Below, piece by piece: positions 29,406 to 31,419 of a stretch of DNA of 31,419 bases (position 1 is the first letter of the stretch; every line of letters begins with the position of its first letter). The notes beneath the pieces were generated by a model. It did not search any database. It saw only the letters and a list, made by a program, of their open reading frames with translations, and was not told the origin of the DNA. A program made the translations under genes and the position numbers. This stretch comes from a virus, in IMG/VR virus record IMGVR_UViG_3300037808_001869, positions 1-31,419 of that record; one strand, 5' to 3'.

Positions 29406-31419
29406 CTACTTAGCCTCTCCCCAGCTCGTCGCGTAGCCGCCCGAGACCGGAAGGTCCACCGCCAGCGGCTCGTCAAAGGGGTGTTCCATGTGGTGGTTGA
29501 CTCTCTCCTGCACGTCCCGCTTGATGTCTTCGTGGTCGGGGACGCTGAACATCAGCTCATCGTGGATCTGCAGGAGCATCAGCGCATCCGCTGCCTGCAG
29601 GTCCGGGTCATTCTCGCACTTGATCATCGCCATCTTCACGATGTCTGCCGCACTTCCCTGGATGATGGTGTTGACCGACTGGCGCTCTGCCTGAGTCGAC
29701 AGCTGCCGGTTGTCGGAGAAGATGGTGGGCAGTCGGCGGAACCGGCCCAGGTAGGTCTGGACGTAGCCCTCGCTGTGGACCCAGGCTTTCGTGTCGCGAA
29801 TGAACTTCTTCACGCCCGGGAAGACGCCGAAGTACTTGCCGATCAGCTTCTTCGCTTCGGGGCAGGTCTCCCTCTTCTTCCCGCGCTTGTCCACCCGCAC
29901 CACGACGGGCAGGCCGAGCTGCCGGCCGAGTTTGACCTCCCCGATGCCGTAGATGAGCCCGAAGCCCACGGCCTTAGAGCCTACGCGCTGCCGGAGGATG
30001 TCCGTCTCCCTCTCGGACAGGGACAGCCCCTCGTCGTCCTTGGCCTTGGCGGCCGCGACCTCCTCGATGGAGTAGCCCATCCCCATCTCGCTGACGGTGA
30101 ACCCGTGCAGGTCCACCTTCTTGCGGATGGCCCCGCGCATGGCCTTGTCGCCGGAGAAGTGGGCCATGACCCTCATCTCAAGCGTCTTGTAGTCCCACAC
30201 ACCCAGGGACCTGCCTCCATCAGCGATGAAGGCGTAGCGGATGCCGAAGCGGTCGTTGCGCAGCGTGGGGATGTTGGTCAGGTTGGGCTTGCTGGCAGTG
30301 ATCCTCCCGGTGCGCGCGATGTGCTGGTTGATCGTGCAGTGGATGCGGAAGTCTTCGTCGGCATGGACCTCGAGCCCGCGAACGTAGGTGCCCAGGAACT
30401 TTGTCAGCCCGCGGTGCTCCTGCAGGGAGTCGGCGAGGTCCTGGACGTAGTGAACCTCCTCCTCGTCCCCGGCAACCTCCCTCTGGCCATCCCAGAAGGC
30501 GATGTCCCCCTCGGCCCACGCCCCCAGGACCTCCTTGTCGCAGGAGGGGGTGACCTTGCCGGTGGCTGCGTGCGGCTTCCCGAACTTCGTGGGCATCACG
30601 CCCAGCTGCTCGAAGAAGAGCTCGCGCAGCTGCGGGGTGCTGTTGAGATTCAGCACGCGGCCCGCCGCTCGGTTGAACTTCCGCTCAATCTTCTCCACCT
30701 GCTGCTCGATGCCGGGAGCGATCTCCTCCAGGTAGTCGGTGTTGACCATCACACCGCGGCGTTCCATGTTCCAGAGGACTTGGCCGAAGGGCTCCTCAAC
30801 CTCCCAGTAGTGGTCGGCGAGGTTGTAGCCGGAGTCGTCGATGGGCTGTTTTTCGAGTTCGCCCAGCAGGTAGTTGCCGAGGCGCAGGGACTCCCACGGA
30901 TCGCGGCTGGTGTACTCGATGGCCTTCTGCCGCTCGGACTCGGAGTCCGAGTGCAGCATCGCCATCATCTCGCCAGCTTGGTTCTCCGCACGCACCGCCT
31001 TGCCGAAGACGTCCTTGAAGGCGGGCATCGGCTCACCGAAATGGTCCTTGATGCACTGCTTGAGGCCGTGGCTCCGGCGGTTCTCGTCGAGGAGCCAGTC
31101 CAGGACCAGGGTGCAGACGATGTTGCCGGCGAAGCCCCCGCCCCCGCTGTTGGCGATGATGTGCCGATCGTACTTGGCGTTGGTGAACACCTTCTGGGTG
31201 TTCGGCGCCATGAAGAGGGGCGAGAAGAAGGGGAGCAGGTCCCCCAGAATGCAGAAGCGACGATCCATCGTCGCGAGGCCCCAGAACAGGACGATGTCCT
31301 TGTGGATCTGGAGCCCGGTGGTCTCGGTGTCTACTCCGACGCGGCGCTGCTTCATCAGGTAGCGGAGGACCTTGGCGGCCTTCTCTTCGGTGTCGATGTA
31401 CTCAGCAGGCGGTCGGAGC
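29406..31419 (-). CDS. Family A DNA polymerase with 3'-5' exonuclease (5' end outside window)
   Basis: Residue numbers count from the Met at 31355, but the frame runs on to the right edge with sensible residues (EYIDTEEKAAKVLRYL) so that Met is internal. Exonuclease motifs: DTETTGL (D9, E11), NAKYD (D63) and YTSRD (D152). Polymerase motifs: TGRITASKPNLTNIP (about 349-363), motif A DYKTLEMR with D388, motif B R457...K461...F465...YG469-470, QAERQSVNTIIQGSAADIVK region (555-574), and motif C QIHDE (H598, D599, E600). The residue at the nucleotide-selection site is Phe, as in E. coli Pol I. No 5'-3' exonuclease domain is seen. It is about the length of other phage A-type polymerases. It replicates the phage DNA and heads the - strand block seen in this window. 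Confidence 0.93.
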   Translation of the reverse strand, partial: LRPPAEYIDTEEKAAKVLRYLMKQRRVGVDTETTGLQIHKDIVLFWGLATMDRRFCILGDLLPFFSPLFMAPNTQKVFTNAKYDRHIIANSGGGGFAGNIVCTLVLDWLLDENRRSHGLKQCIKDHFGEPMPAFKDVFGKAVRAENQAGEMMAMLHSDSESERQKAIEYTSRDPWESLRLGNYLLGELEKQPIDDSGYNLADHYWEVEEPFGQVLWNMERRGVMVNTDYLEEIAPGIEQQVEKIERKFNRAAGRVLNLNSTPQLRELFFEQLGVMPTKFGKPHAATGKVTPSCDKEVLGAWAEGDIAFWDGQREVAGDEEEVHYVQDLADSLQEHRGLTKFLGTYVRGLEVHADEDFRIHCTINQHIARTGRITASKPNLTNIPTLRNDRFGIRYAFIADGGRSLGVWDYKTLEMRVMAHFSGDKAMRGAIRKKVDLHGFTVSEMGMGYSIEEVAAAKAKDDEGLSLSERETDILRQRVGSKAVGFGLIYGIGEVKLGRQLGLPVVVRVDKRGKKRETCPEAKKLIGKYFGVFPGVKKFIRDTKAWVHSEGYVQTYLGRFRRLPTIFSDNRQLSTQAERQSVNTIIQGSAADIVKMAMIKCENDPDLQAADALMLLQIHDELMFSVPDHEDIKRDVQERVNHHMEHPFDEPLAVDLPVSGGYATSWGEAK

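Noticed and set aside
1-31419. tRNA or rRNA genes, insertion sequences, direct attachment-site repeats and promoters
   Set aside because: I saw no tRNA-like T-loop and acceptor pairing, no transposase, no terminal repeat pair, and no -35/-10 pair that I could defend. The GC-rich sequence makes promoter calls by eye unreliable.

Overview
This GC-rich window, packed with overlapping genes, looks like part of a tailed double-stranded DNA phage (Caudoviricetes) or a prophage. The evidence is a baseplate J-type gene, very large virion proteins, and a phage-style replication and recombination block built around a family A DNA polymerase. I see no integrase, terminase, capsid, lysis, tRNA or host genes, so lifestyle and host cannot be read here. 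High GC3 suggests a GC-rich bacterial host; that is inference.

Layout: two convergent gene blocks meet at about 22660/22686. The left block (12-22660, + strand) is a late virion cluster. In order it has a structural protein (474 aa), a small protein (103 aa), a gp25-like baseplate candidate (212 aa), a giant baseplate J/gp47-type protein (2145 aa), a protein with jelly-roll-like domains (760 aa), a protein with a PKD-like domain and many beta modules (1565 aa), a 217 aa virion protein, a 1884 aa fibre-like protein and a small basic protein (89 aa). One small zinc-ribbon gene sits on the opposite strand in the only sizeable gap (8807-9100). The gp25-like/J order suggests a baseplate with a contractile or baseplate-bearing tail; the PKD, lectin-like and fibre-like proteins suggest surface binding.

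Right block (22686-31419, - strand, read right to left): family A DNA polymerase (continues past the right edge), HU/IHF-like protein, a 54 aa TTG-start protein, RecA/UvsX-like recombinase, a small membrane protein with a Cys motif, a HAD phosphatase, a zinc-ribbon PD-(D/E)XK resolvase-like nuclease, a Cas4/RecB-like Fe-S nuclease candidate, a helical protein, a RusA-like resolvase, two Cys-rich small proteins, a charged protein and a 51 aa protein. Most junctions overlap (ATGA, GTGA or TGATG), so the block is probably translated as coupled cistrons. Together the genes suggest recombination-dependent replication, strand exchange and junction resolution.

The most unusual signals are: (1) a roughly 35-40 residue beta module (G-D-x-L-x-I ... 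G-x-Y-x-I ... L-x-L-D) present about 15 or more times across several virion proteins; (2) an approximately 850-residue segment inside the baseplate J protein holding all 19 of its cysteines plus GX3-type repeats; (3) a 2.3 kb in-frame stretch of the fibre-like gene with very different codon usage; (4) the antisense zinc-ribbon gene; and (5) a run of overlapping Cys-rich small genes beside two different resolvase families.
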